A stretch of 64,000 nucleotides of DNA, from the NCBI RefSeq assembly GCF_003473485.1, contig NC_053045.1:44000494-44064493 (forward strand). Reading direction: 5' to 3'. Position 1 is the stretch's first letter. Each line of letters starts with the position of its first letter. Source of the stretch: Medicago truncatula. Lineage: Eukaryota; Streptophyta; Magnoliopsida; Fabales; Fabaceae. The notes beneath the pieces are model-generated. The model was not told where the DNA came from. It worked only from the letters and a program-made list of their open reading frames with translations, and ran no database searches. Below, in pieces: positions 45,962-57,134 of this stretch. Position numbers and translations under genes: made by a program.

Positions 45962-46732
45962 ATTTAAATATGAAAAAAAAATTAAAGTATACTAATAAAC
46001 TCAAATTACTGAAAAAAGTTAACAAATGTATAGTTTAATTCAAAGTACAGATTAAAATATAATATAATATAATATAATAATAATTGATATTTTTTATATT
46101 TTTTAAGTAGGTAGGTCTAATAAATTTAAGAGTCTGTTTTAATGGCATGCCATCTGACCTTTTAAATTAGATAGACTTTTAAAAAAGCTAAGATCTTCTC
46201 CGATTTTAAAAAAAAAGTTTAACCTAGTCTAATTTTTCGTAACCTAGGTCGTATGCCCTTGAGGCCGGCATGCTCATCCTTACTTAAGGGACATATTTAA
46301 GTGTTTTTATTTAATGAAATATTCAATAACTTATGTTTTTCTACGAGAAAACAACTTATTCATTAGTATACTAGCTAATAGTTTCTTTACTGTTTAATTA
46401 AAAGTTGACGTTACATTTTTTTAATTGATGCATATCCTCTTAAGTTGTTAATAGACGTTTCAAACTTAGAAAAATAAAAATCCAGTAAGTTCTTTGAAAA
46501 AAAACTGAAGTGGTGTCAAGCATTGTCTTTATATATTGTTTTCATTTCTATTTAATGCAATTTTTCCAGGACGAAACTTCCTCTATTATTATTTTGGAAA
46601 ATGTTTTTGTTTTCCATTTTTTATTAATCAAATACTCTAGCTTATGGAGAAAAGTCAAGAAAAAATACTAGACCATAAATTGATTTTCTATGCCGTACAA
46701 CTTTCGCGTTTGAAAAGTAGAGGATGCATCAA

Positions 46733-46740
46733 TATATATA
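46733..46740 (+). promoter_or_regulatory. TATA box of BBE-like gene 4
   Basis: TATATATA lies within GATGCATCAATATATATAG and 63 bases before the ATG. The surrounding block at 46719-46760 is shared with the pseudogene copy 2. Upstream (about 46495-46575) a TTTATATATTGTTTTCATTTC phrase resembles the duplicated unit upstream of copy 3. Confidence 0.75.
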
Positions 46741-46802
46741 GAGTGCAATGTTGCACGAAGAGTTCATAATAAAGTAGCAAACCAAATTGTTACTACTATA
46801 CC

Positions 46803-48389
46803 ATGGATACAATGGGGAAATTGTTTTTTCTCACGGCAACCTTAACAATTGTCTTGTTTAATTCAACAACAGCTGCAACATCACCTATTCAACATTTTCT
46901 AAATTGTCTTCCACATTCCCTTGTCTCTGAAGTTACTTACACACCAAACAATGCCTCATTCTCAACTATCCTCAACATGAAAATACAAAATAAGAGATTT
47001 AAAACAGCAACAACACCAAAACCTTTGGCAATTATAACTGCAAAAGATGATTCGCATATCCAAGAAACAATTAAATGTGCCAAAAGCAACAACATTCAGA
47101 TTAGAATTCGAAGTGGCGGTCACGACTATGAAGGTTTTTCATATGTATCAGATGTGCCTTTTATTATACTTGACATGTTTCATCTCAATTCAGTTGATAT
47201 CAATTTACAAGAATCAACAGCATGGGTTGAATCAGGTGCAACACTTGGTAAGATTTATTATAACATTGCAAATAAAAGCAACAAGCTTGCTTTCCCATCT
47301 GGGGTCTGTTTTACTCTAGGTGCTGGTGGTCATTTCTCTGGTGGTGGGTATGGTAATTTGATGAGAAAATTTGGTCTTTCTGTTGATAATATTATTGATG
47401 CAAAAATGGTTGATGTTAAGGGTAATATTCTTGATAGAAAATCAATGGGAGAAGATCTTTTTTGGGCTATAAGAGGTGGTGGTGGTGCTAGTTTTGGTGT
47501 TATTCTTTCATGGAAACTTCAATTGGTTCCGGTAACTCCACAGGTTATCGTTTTCGATGTGAAAAGGAATGTCAGTGAAGGTGCAACTGATATTGTTTAC
47601 AAATGGCAATTAATTGCACCAAAATTGCATAAAGATCTTTTCATTAGAGCGCAACCTAATGTTGTTCAAATTGGTCAAGAGGGAAAAAAGGTAGTGCAAA
47701 TTAGTTTCATTGGTCAGTTTTTGGGGAAAATTGAAAGACTTTTAACTTTGATGAATAAGGAATTCCCCGAATTAGGTTTGAACAAAAGCGATTGCTTTTC
47801 AATGCCTTGGATTAATTCCACTCTTTTTTGGTATGGTGAGCCAATTGGTACTCCTCTTGAAGTATTGTTGGACGAGCCAAAGGATCCTCAACCACTTTAT
47901 CAAAAAAATAAATCAGATTATGTGAAGAAACCTATTCCAAGGGAGGCTTTAGAGTCTATATGGAAATTGATGATTGAAGGTGAGAATTTCCTTATGCAAT
48001 GGAATCCATATGGTGGAAGGATGGAAGAGATATTGCCATCAGAAACACCGTTTTCTCATAGAGCAGGAAACTTGTTCTTGATTCAATACCTTAATATATG
48101 GTCTAATGAATCTTCTGAAGTTAGTGAACGTCATGTGAATTTTTCTAGATCGTTTTTTGAATTTATGACGCCTTATGTTTCGACTTCTCCCAGGGAGGCA
48201 TTCCTCAATTATAGAGATGCTGATATTGGTGCTAATCATCCAAGTAATGTAACGAGATTTGACATTGCTAAAACTTATGGAAGCAAGTTTTTCAAAGGAA
48301 ATTTTGAAAGACTAGTTAGTGTAAAAACCAAAGTTGATCCTCAGAATTTCTTTAGATATGAACAAAGTATTCCTACTAGATCATTGTAA
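46803..48389 (+). CDS. BBE-like FAD-linked oxidoreductase, cluster copy 4, 528 aa
   Basis: A single exon of 528 residues starts at the ATG in ACCATGG, 63 bases after the TATA box. A signal peptide (about residues 1-24) is followed by the FAD-binding domain with His107 (IRIRSGGHDYEGFSY) and Cys169 (SGVCFTLGAGG), spaced 62 apart as required for bicovalent FAD. GGHFSGGGYGNLMRKFG, RGGGGASFG, WNPYGGRMEEI, NYRDADIGAN and FFRYEQSIP are all present. Tyr109 and Gln428 match the usual active site. Leu172 at the gatekeeper position predicts poor reaction with oxygen. Several NxS/T sequons suggest N-glycosylation in the secretory pathway. Very similar to copy 3, with shared 5' and 3' flanks. Substrate unknown; monolignols or oligosaccharides are the known options in the family. 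Confidence 0.92.
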   Translation: MDTMGKLFFLTATLTIVLFNSTTAATSPIQHFLNCLPHSLVSEVTYTPNNASFSTILNMKIQNKRFKTATTPKPLAIITAKDDSHIQETIKCAKSNNIQIRIRSGGHDYEGFSYVSDVPFIILDMFHLNSVDINLQESTAWVESGATLGKIYYNIANKSNKLAFPSGVCFTLGAGGHFSGGGYGNLMRKFGLSVDNIIDAKMVDVKGNILDRKSMGEDLFWAIRGGGGASFGVILSWKLQLVPVTPQVIVFDVKRNVSEGATDIVYKWQLIAPKLHKDLFIRAQPNVVQIGQEGKKVVQISFIGQFLGKIERLLTLMNKEFPELGLNKSDCFSMPWINSTLFWYGEPIGTPLEVLLDEPKDPQPLYQKNKSDYVKKPIPREALESIWKLMIEGENFLMQWNPYGGRMEEILPSETPFSHRAGNLFLIQYLNIWSNESSEVSERHVNFSRSFFEFMTPYVSTSPREAFLNYRDADIGANHPSNVTRFDIAKTYGSKFFKGNFERLVSVKTKVDPQNFFRYEQSIPTRSL

Positions 48390-48438
48390 AAGTCATATTG
48401 ACTGATCGATATAAAAGTCATATGTAGTGTGAATTCCT

Positions 48439-48444
48439 AATAAA
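48439..48444 (+). terminator. Polyadenylation signal of BBE-like gene 4
   Basis: AATAAATAAATAAATG begins 50 bases after the stop codon and offers overlapping AATAAA signals. Confidence 0.5.
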
Positions 48445-49306
48445 TAAATAAATGGCATGCATAATATGAATTCTTATCGAATTGCATGCACTGCTTTGTT
48501 TTCTTTATTTCAGTTCTCTATTTTTCTTAATAAGTTAAGTTATATATTCAAGGATTTCAAGGGAACAATTAAGTTAAATCTGACGGCTCAAGTAAAACAT
48601 TCATGAAACTGATCTCAACTTTTCAAATTTATCTAACAAACAAAATTATAACTGCAGTGAAAAATGATCAGATGCCAAATATCAGTCCACAGTACCAAGC
48701 AGATACTTCTGAAAATTATTAATACTATCGACATCAATCAGCAAATAAGTTGTTTTTTTTAGCATCCTATTCAAACAGGTTCCACTTTCACGTGATTACG
48801 AAGTCAAACACTCCACTACTCTATAAATAAAGCTAAATTGGGATATCTCCCATGCATTGTGCAAATTTCATTTTGAAAATGATTGAATGTGATATTTATA
48901 ATTTATAAATGTATCATTCTAAGTAAAATTTTATAAATTTGTAACTGTTTGGTTGTACGTTTCCGTTGCAAAATTAAATATTAGTAATAAAAAATCCTGT
49001 TGAAGGGATTAGACTACAAAAATATTGTGAATCAATATTTGAATTTTGATCGTGAGAAATATTTATATTAGTGTCTGACACATCTCGAATATGATTATGT
49101 GGATCAATAAGGATTTACGTGAAGAAAAAATAAATACATTTCAAGCATGAAAGGAAAATTAACGTGGGTTGAACATGTAAACATTGACTTTTAATGATAT
49201 CTATTGTAAGAACCAAATTGGTCCTATGAACAATTCATGGAGACATTGATGATTTGATTATAACATAGCATGAGAACAATTTGTCTCCTGACTTTTTGTT
49301 AAGTGT

Positions 49307-49775
49307 CACTACCAGAAAGTTGTCATTCAATGACCGATTTAGAGAACGAAAAAATATCAGTCACTGCAGAGATAAATTTAGAGACCAAATAAAAAAAAAA
49401 AAATCTTTTTTTTCTTTTCAGAAACCATAAATGTACAAAGAAAAGTTAGAGAACAAATGATTGAAATTGATAACCAAACACAAGCTTCTCTCTTATTCAG
49501 CCGTAAAAATATTTTAGTGACCAATTTGTAGACGAGAAATGATATTTGTACAACTATTTTTGTACAATTTTTGTACAACCTTCTCTCTCATATTCACATT
49601 ATCTTCTTATTCTCTCTCTTCCTCTTTCTCTCTCTATTATTTTTGACCAATAAGAAGAGAACACAACAAGGTTGTCCCAAAAATTGTATCAAAAGAGTTG
49701 TTCAAATATCACTACTCTTTGTAGACAGATGTATCCGGTGACCAAAACTTTGGTCGCTACACTTCACATTATTTT
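49307..49775. mobile_element. Candidate CACTA-type element end
   Basis: CACTACCAGAAA at 49307-49318 matches the CACTACNAGAAA terminus of plant CACTA elements. It is followed by repeated GACCGATTTAG, GAGACCAAAT and GTGACCAATTT phrases up to about 49760, resembling subterminal repeats. The MITE at 49534 is inserted into it. No opposite terminus or transposase is seen nearby. Confidence 0.4.
49534..49717. mobile_element. MULE-type MITE of the GAGAAATGATATT family, 184 bp
   Basis: It starts GAGAAATGATATTTGTACAA and ends CAAATATCACTACTC. TTTGTAGAC is perfectly duplicated at 49525-49533 and 49718-49726. It has the same length as the member at 62747-62930. Confidence 0.9.
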
Positions 49776-50739
49776 TTACATATTTGCGCTATCCGAAATT
49801 TTACTTTTTGATTCCGCCTGTTTCTTTTATAAAACCATGCAATCTTCTTAAAAAATGCAGTCCCTCCCCATATTCTTTTAGTCTCCCAGGTCTTATGAAA
49901 AGAAAGTAGTGTTAAATAAGTTTTTTTGTCGGTATAAATGTCTCAAATTCATTTTAAATCCCGCTAAAAATTTCAGCAAATTTGGTTTGGTTTTCAACTG
50001 TTTTCTGTCAAAATTTTGATACATATTTTTAAGTCAACTCATATATACCTTTTACATTTTTAAATAAATGAATATTTATAGAGGTGTTTAGAATATTATA
50101 AAAATCTTTTGAACAAAAATTTAGAATTTGTTTAACAATATATGAATTTTTTAGCACCAATATTCTAAAAATATTCTAAACAAATTCTAAGCTATCACTA
50201 TGCAGCAAAAGAAAGTTTGGTTGAATGTTAGAATTTTTTTTTTGAAAAAATGAAAAAAAAAATTCCAGAATTTTATTTCAAAAACCTTATTTTCCAGAAT
50301 TTTATTTTCTTAGAAAAATAAAAAACATCAATTTCAAAATATTTTTTTTAGGATTTTTAATTTATTTTTCAGAATATCTTATTTTATTATGAAATTAAAA
50401 AATATATTCTTTTAGAAAAATAAAAACTTATCTTAGTTTCCAAAATTTTATTTTTTTCAAAAAATAAAATTCTAACATTCAATAAATGAATTACAGAATT
50501 TAAAAAAAAATATTTGAATTTTTTTATATTTTTTTAATTTCTGAAAATTAATTTTAAGAATTTTTAAATTGTTGGAAGATAGTGTGAAGAAAAATCTAGT
50601 GTTTAGAGAATATGTTAAGAATATGTTCTTCACTTAATCTAATCATTGAATCCAATTTCCCATGGTGGGAAAGGATTAACCTTTCCCATGTGAACACACA
50701 CCTCAATTTGGTGACAACTTATTTGACAACCATATTTTA
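49776..50739. other. Very AT-rich spacer
   Basis: No gene. From about 50080 to 50580 the sequence repeats variants of AAAATTCTAAAAAT and TTTCAGAATTTTATTT in both orientations, an internally repetitive, inverted-looking stretch that may be a decayed foldback repeat. Confidence 0.4.
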
Positions 50740-50867
50740 CAAAGAAAAAAGTGGTATTGGCACGGAAACCATAGCAATAGAGAGATAAAGTAAAAAAGTA
50801 ATGTGAGTATGAGAGATAAAGTTGTTGCAAAAGTTGTTACTAAATGGATGTTCAAATATCATTTCTC
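50740..50867. mobile_element. Truncated member of the GAGAAATGATATT MITE family
   Basis: AATAGAGAGATAAAGTAAA, GTGAGTATGAGAGATAAAGT and ATATCATTTCTC match the right part of the family. The left terminus is not recognisable. The long-inverted-repeat element at 50878 is inserted within 11 bases of its end. Confidence 0.6.
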
Positions 50868-50877
50868 TATAAATAAA

Positions 50878-51733
50878 GAGTAAATAGGCAATTACCCCTC
50901 TGAAATTGTAAGTTTCGTCAATTACCTCTCTGAAATTAACAAAACTTTAATTACCCACTGAAATTGCATAACGTTAATCAATTTACCCCCTCTGTCAAAT
51001 TCTTCTGTTAGTCAACATGACGTTTTGCAAATACCCCCTGAAGTTTTGCACTTATGTGCAAAATGCCCCCTGAACTTGAAAATTTATATATTTTTTTATC
51101 TTTAAAAGTGACTGCATTATTACTGAATTGTGAAGCAAGTTAACTATGTTTTAAAGATAAGAGAAAAAAATAGCTAAGTTTTATGGGATATGTTGTCCTT
51201 TGGTAATTCGCAACTCTCAGAGTTCATCAATATGCAGTTAATTTAGTCGCACAAAAATCATTTATGCATCAATTGTTTTTTTTTTTTTTTGTGTACAATT
51301 ATCATCTTATAGTTTGTTATCACATTCTTAGGAAGGCCAATAAATCCTTGTTTGGTGGTTAAACTTTTTCTCATGTTTTTATTTTTCACTTCAGTAAATA
51401 AACATAATAATGTATTTATCTGACTTACAAGAGCATCATATGGTTGTATACCGTCAAAATTTAGCTAATATGTTCCACAATTCAGTGATAATGCAGTCAC
51501 TTTTAAGGATAAGAAAAACAAAATATAAATTTTCAAGTTCAGGGGGCATTTTGCACATAAGTGCAAAACTTCAGGGGTATTTGCAAAACGTCATGTTGAC
51601 TAACAGAAGAATTTGACAGAGGGAGTAAATTGATTAACGTTGTGCAATTTCAGGGGGATAATTGAAGTTTTGTTAATTTCAGGAAGGTAATTGACGAAAC
51701 TTACAATTTCAGAGGGTAATTGTCTATTTACTC
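50878..51733. mobile_element. Long-terminal-inverted-repeat element, family member 2 (856 bp)
   Basis: The arms (GAGTAAATAGGCAATTACCC at the left, and GGTAATTGTCTATTTACTC at the right end) are inverted repeats of about 200 bases with TTGCACTTATGTGCAAAATG inside. TATAAATAAA flanks it exactly at 50868-50877 and 51734-51743. It is homologous along both arms to 15935-16777, while the centres differ more. Confidence 0.9.
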
Positions 51734-51743
51734 TATAAATAAA

Positions 51744-54700
51744 ATAAAATTTTGTAAGAGAGATATCTATGACATATTAAACATGACTTAAAAAAATAAT
51801 TTCAAAAGATAAACATGAATTTACTTCAAAGGAGATCAAAAGTGGCGACAGAATATTTTGTTGACTAAAACTTGATGAAATAGTTTCGAAGACTAAAAAA
51901 CAAAATATTTTGTTAACAAGTGTCCTGGACACTCTTTAAGGATCCCAAATTAAAAAAATATTCTTTAAAAAATTAAATGTTACAAATTTCAATGTTCATG
52001 TCTACCACCGAAAGCCCATGTCTTCGTCTCCTTCACTCCGTCAAAATTTGAAATCATCATAGCCTAGCCCGTGTTTGAAAGGAAATAAAAAACGTGATAT
52101 TATATGTTTGTGAATCAGGCTGTTCTTTCAATTTTTTTCAAATATCAAATTATAGACTTAGACAGACTTTGAAAGTGAAGGAGATATATGTAATTCTCCT
52201 TCAAAACCCTATAAAATTCGACTTACAAACACACCCATATTGATTTTGGGTTTGCTGGGTTTTTGCAAGCTGTAAAATGTCTTCAAATGAATTTTTAGGA
52301 GATATATGCAGGTTTTGGGTTTCATAATTTTTTTTTTAAAAAGGAAAAATAAATTAAAATACTCTGCAATAAACAAGAGAAGAAATATAAAATTACATAT
52401 AAACAAGAAGTTGCGAGATACATCCAAATAAACATAACACCAATAACTGACCGAAGGCAGCAGAACTAACACAAAAAATCAGCACCTATACATCATCAAT
52501 CAACATCCAATAGTCCTACCAAGTTTGATGGTTCTTCAACACAATGAGATTAATTTGCTAGGATTTGCAAACTTTTTCGAAGAGGATCCATATCGTGATG
52601 ACAATAGTGAGAGAGTTGTGAACACTTGTTTTTGGTGTTTTAGTGTTGTTTTGCTAGGTTTCGTGATCACTATGAACTTTGGAGGAACAAAATTACAAAA
52701 TTGTAAAATTTCAGCGGTTAAAAATGCAATTAAGCAGCAACAACAAAAAAAAGAAGCAAACCAACGCAATTTGAGTTGATTTGGTTTTTAACGAGACCAG
52801 ACATAATTTAAAAACTTTGTTAATAATTTTGATTATATTAGCTGCAACAATTAACTAGTCTGCAATGATTAGCAAACTAACTCCAAACACTATTAAGGTG
52901 CATAAACAGAAGATGCAACAATTAACTCAATTACAAAGTCTTTTAACAATTAAGTAGGTTGCAACAATTAAGCATAAACAAAAGTTTTCCAAATAGAGTC
53001 TAGCTCCAAAAAAAATTAAGCATAAAGATTCAACTCCAAAGCAAACAAAAAATAGAAAGATTCAACTCCAAAAACAACAATAGAACCATAGAAGTGTAGA
53101 GTGTTTGGGTTGAGTGTTCGGGTAAGTTACTAATTTAATTAAATGAGTATGCGATTTGGTTTGGTTCAGGTGGCAAGATAAAATCCGTAAACTAAAATGT
53201 TTCACTATTGAGTGAAAAATTCATCCGCACGCGAGACGCAATTTTTTGTGGTTTTCAATTTATATTGGTTTAGTTTACGGTTTTCTATAGGTTGTTTCTA
53301 TTTAGAACAGCCTTATTTATTTATGATTGAAAAAATAAACAGTTCATTCAAATCACTAATAGGAACGAGTGTCGTTGATATTTTTGTATAGAAGTTAGTT
53401 TTAACAAGGAAAGGGCCCCAAACCATGTGACTCTAGTTTCACAAAAGTGAAATTCCGTCCACCTGTTTCATGGCTTTGAACATTGAACCAATAGACCATA
53501 TACGTTGTCTGCCACGAAGAATGATAGCAAACCAATTCATCAACTTTATCTTTAAGACATGGCTTCATCCCAACAAGCAGATTATTACTCATACAAACTG
53601 CTATGTCTTTCTATTTCCTTTCCCTTGTTGAGTGTAGACAATGAAAAATGCTACGATATATATAGTTATAAGGATGAAAAAGGGTGCATTACAGGGGATT
53701 GTATAAATTAAGATAAAAAATAAGTTAAAAGAGTAAATTGTGTCATATCCCGGGTAATGCATCATGGCTATGTTAGATGGAAGATCTAGTTGACATTGTG
53801 TGACATCCAATGATGCTTCACATCCTTGCAGTTAAGTTAAAGATGGTATATATAGTTTTATACCTCAAATTCCTATTTTGGAGTTTATAGTAGGAGAGTG
53901 GTAGAATGTTATGATCATAAACAGAAAGGGATAAAATAGAGTTATCTCTCTTATTATCAATTGTGTTATAACTTGTTGTCGGATGCTACAAAATTAGAAT
54001 ATAAGATGATAAATTAAGAATATATATGATGTTAATATATGTGCTATATATTTTAGAGTGTGGATGTCGCACTATTTATATAACAAGAGACGCTACTTCA
54101 CTTGGGAAAAACAAATATTTGCCAGGAGTTGTACAAATATATGATCAGAGTGAAAAAAACGTGTTTATTCATTTACTATCATTTCTTAAAAATATAACAA
54201 TACATCTCTCTCAAACCCATGAAGATACGGCATTTGAAACCCAAAAAACATGAGAAAACCACATCTAAGCAATAAAGCATATGTTTGGTATGTCAAAATC
54301 ACGCCGAACCGCTATGATTTTTCAAAAGCTACACTTTATAGCTTCTGCAAGATATACTAACCGTGATACCAAGCATACACAAAAACATTGCCCCAGATGG
54401 CGACTAACACGATTCCCTGGCAAACAGGAGGCCAGCGCCTTGTACTCACTATGCATTATGCGGAGCCCCCTGCACATATATTTTACTATTGCATTTTGTG
54501 ATTACATTATTATGGAAATCACTCACAAATTAGGCAAAAATACATTATGTGGTTCTTGAAGTTGTTTAATTGTACCATATTAATATTTTTTTTTATGCCA
54601 CAAAGGTTTTTAAGTTCCATTACAGGTACACATTACTCTCATACATTTACTACGTTAAAAGCTATACACATGTCTTTTATGTTAAGGACTTGGCTGGAAG

Positions 54701-56211
54701 AGAGTTTTTCATTTAACCCGTTTCAGAATTAGGTTAAGCAATTTCGACCAAATTGCCTAGTTCTTGAGGTATTCGTCTCCTAATGTACAAAAATTTGATA
54801 GGGCAAAAATCACCTCAGTTCCTCTTCTCACTCGTGCAATAAGTGATCAACCTAGTTCATGTAACATCACTAGCATAACAAACACATGTGATTGTGGGTA
54901 ACTACTAGACAGCTATTCTTCCACCTCATTCAATAGTGTTTTGGCTCCTTATTTTTCTGGATTCCTATTCTAAGAGTGTCTTGAAACTAATGTTTAAAAA
55001 TTGAATCGGACATCAAATTGGTGAAACCTTCGGTAGCAATGCAATTGTTAGAAACCTCTTGAACTTGAACAAAACTACAATCAAACCTCGAACAATGTAT
55101 AGTGTCGGTTCAAAAAATCATCTTATTTAATTATTTAAAAAAAATGCTTTGGTGTGGAAAATCCATGATAACATTATAAGCCCATTCCACACTTGATAAC
55201 CGATTGATTGAAATAACTTAAATCACGCAGCCAGTATTATTTTGGAATCTAATTTAGGTCATTGACGCACCGTAGGAGATATTCACTCGCCCACCGTAGC
55301 CTATGCCACCAAACTATGCTCATTAATTGGCAAAAAAAAAACTATTTGAAAAAGAAAATGAAACAAAAATGAGCAAGTGGAAATGTCATCCGAGGGCAGG
55401 GCACTTACCGACCGACTAATACCATAAAAGAAGCATCCAGGCTGCATGTCATGTGGTATAGGTGAAATTTCACATTCAGAAAACTAATACTACCACCAAA
55501 AGTGTTGAACAGGTTATAGTCATTAGGACCCTGAAATCAACGTCTAATATGGATATAGATTGCTGATCCGTTAAAGGTACGAAAAAGTTATGAACAGGTT
55601 CCATCAATTAAAGTCTCAAATCAATGCTATCCAAACAGCCTTAGATTCATTGATTAAAATCACAAATTTGTGTTCAATGTAAAAGCAAACTAACTTTTTT
55701 ATATGTTAGATTTGTAGTGTTTTTTTAGGGTTGTTGATTTTTTAACACCCTTACAAAAAGGGGGAAAATCGTTTTAGTGCTTAGAACGATAAGTCGTTAT
55801 CATATTAATCCTAAATGTATTGAAATTGCAAATATATGTCTAAAACATATTCGATGATTGAATCGATTACTAACATATTTAACTAATAAAATAATATCTG
55901 TGAATATATTTGTAATTTTGATATATTCGTAGATCAATATACAAAAGTTATACTTTTATGGATCAAAATGAGTTGACCCCTTACAAATATTTTGTAGCTT
56001 ATTGCACCTTGTATTGTAGGACCACCCAACCCACATCCCTTAACCCCTTCCTTACCTTTATTATTCCATGCCTTCTTCTCACGCCATAAAGCTCATAAAC
56101 CCCACAATAACACTCTTTCTTCTAAGCCTTCCCATGCATAGTGGACCTGTTTAGTCCCATCAAAATTTCTCACTTTTTCTTCATCTCCCAAACACTCCTT
56201 TCTATTCCATC
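51744..56211. other. Spacer, with a possible decayed hAT fragment at about 53100-53310
   Basis: No gene is supported. Phrases GATTTGGTTTGGTTCAGG and TTGGTTTAGTTTACGG at 53150-53290 look like worn subterminal repeats of the same hAT family as 16919 and 45320. Frames at 54026-54732 lack domain character. A more GC-balanced patch at about 54380-54480 has no assignable origin. CT-rich leader-like sequence at 56040-56211 precedes the next gene. Confidence 0.4.
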
Positions 56212-57063
56212 ATGACCTTACTTTTCTTAGATACATTTATAGAATTGAAATTAGTTTCTTCCTTATCTCTTGATAAATTCTTGAACTCTCTATGTGTTGA
56301 AACCATTTCCTCTATTTCAAAATCTTCAATGTTCTCTTCAAATCCTCTGTTTTCTTGCATTGTCACCTTTTGCACCTTGATTTTCCTATACTTACCTCAT
56401 CATCTTTTCTCCAAGATAGTTTTCTCTCCGGTGCTTATTCTCACCGGGATTCTCTTGCTCACAATCCTCCGACTTGGTGCAAATCAAAAATATCATCATA
56501 AACAAAAGGAAACTCAACAGAAACACGAATCCATCATCACTAAAGAAGAAAACAAAGCAACCAAATGTGGAGAAGAGAAACAGAATTCAACATGTCCAGT
56601 TGAACCAAAGGAAATTGAGTCTCTGGAGCAAGTGCACCATTCAGAAAGAGAGGTGGATTCCCAAAAAAGTTTGGAATCAAGTTCAAGTTTTATGGAATGG
56701 AACGTGAGAGCACCATTGGAGATAATATACGAAGGATATGAAGATGAAGAAAAATTGGATGATCCAAATGAAAAAGAAGAAAACTGGAACATGGGTAATT
56801 CGAACTATCCTTCGTTGTCACGTTACTATCCGGAATCTGATTCGGATAGCTCCTCGGAGGATGAGTTTCCGGTGAAAGAATATTGGGATTCGCCAGAGGA
56901 GTGGGAAGAAGAAGACAGAGAAGGGTTGATTGAGATAGCTTTAGATGGAAGCAAGATGATGAAGAGGGATTTGGAGTTTCAGTACGAAGAAGAGAATTTG
57001 ATTGAGATTGATATTTCTCCGACGAGGTACAAAGAGTTTTCCGGTGAGTTTAGGTGCAACTAA
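56212..57063 (+). CDS. Uncharacterised plant membrane protein with acidic C-terminal tail, 283 aa
   Basis: An intronless frame of 283 residues starts at the first ATG after a CT-rich leader. Residues about 44-62 (FSCIVTFCTLIFLYLP) and 67-88 (KIVFSPVLILTGILLLTILRLG) are hydrophobic and probably form two membrane spans or a hairpin. The rest is hydrophilic: a Lys/Glu-rich linker, then a strongly acidic region. Near the C-terminus two short conserved-looking blocks, LIEIALDG and ENLIEIDI, resemble a recurring signature of a plant-specific family of unknown function. Codon use and a poly(A) signal support a real gene. No enzymatic motif is visible and I assign no function. The N-terminal 40 residues are weakly conserved-looking, so a later Met could be the true start. 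Confidence 0.75.
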   Translation: MTLLFLDTFIELKLVSSLSLDKFLNSLCVETISSISKSSMFSSNPLFSCIVTFCTLIFLYLPHHLFSKIVFSPVLILTGILLLTILRLGANQKYHHKQKETQQKHESIITKEENKATKCGEEKQNSTCPVEPKEIESLEQVHHSEREVDSQKSLESSSSFMEWNVRAPLEIIYEGYEDEEKLDDPNEKEENWNMGNSNYPSLSRYYPESDSDSSSEDEFPVKEYWDSPEEWEEEDREGLIEIALDGSKMMKRDLEFQYEEENLIEIDISPTRYKEFSGEFRCN

Positions 57064-57128
57064 TGTGTTTGTTAATTGAAGATTTTTTAACTTAGTGGTG
57101 GAAATATTGTGTTTTGGGGTGCATGGGT

Positions 57129-57134
57129 AATAAA
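57129..57134 (+). terminator. Polyadenylation signal of the membrane-protein gene
   Basis: AATAAA lies 66 bases after the stop codon. Confidence 0.5.

Noticed and set aside
54281..54559. 92-codon plus-strand ORF in a GC-balanced patch, considered as organellar or gene-derived DNA
   Set aside because: No recognisable protein or organellar sequence, and no promoter or splice context.
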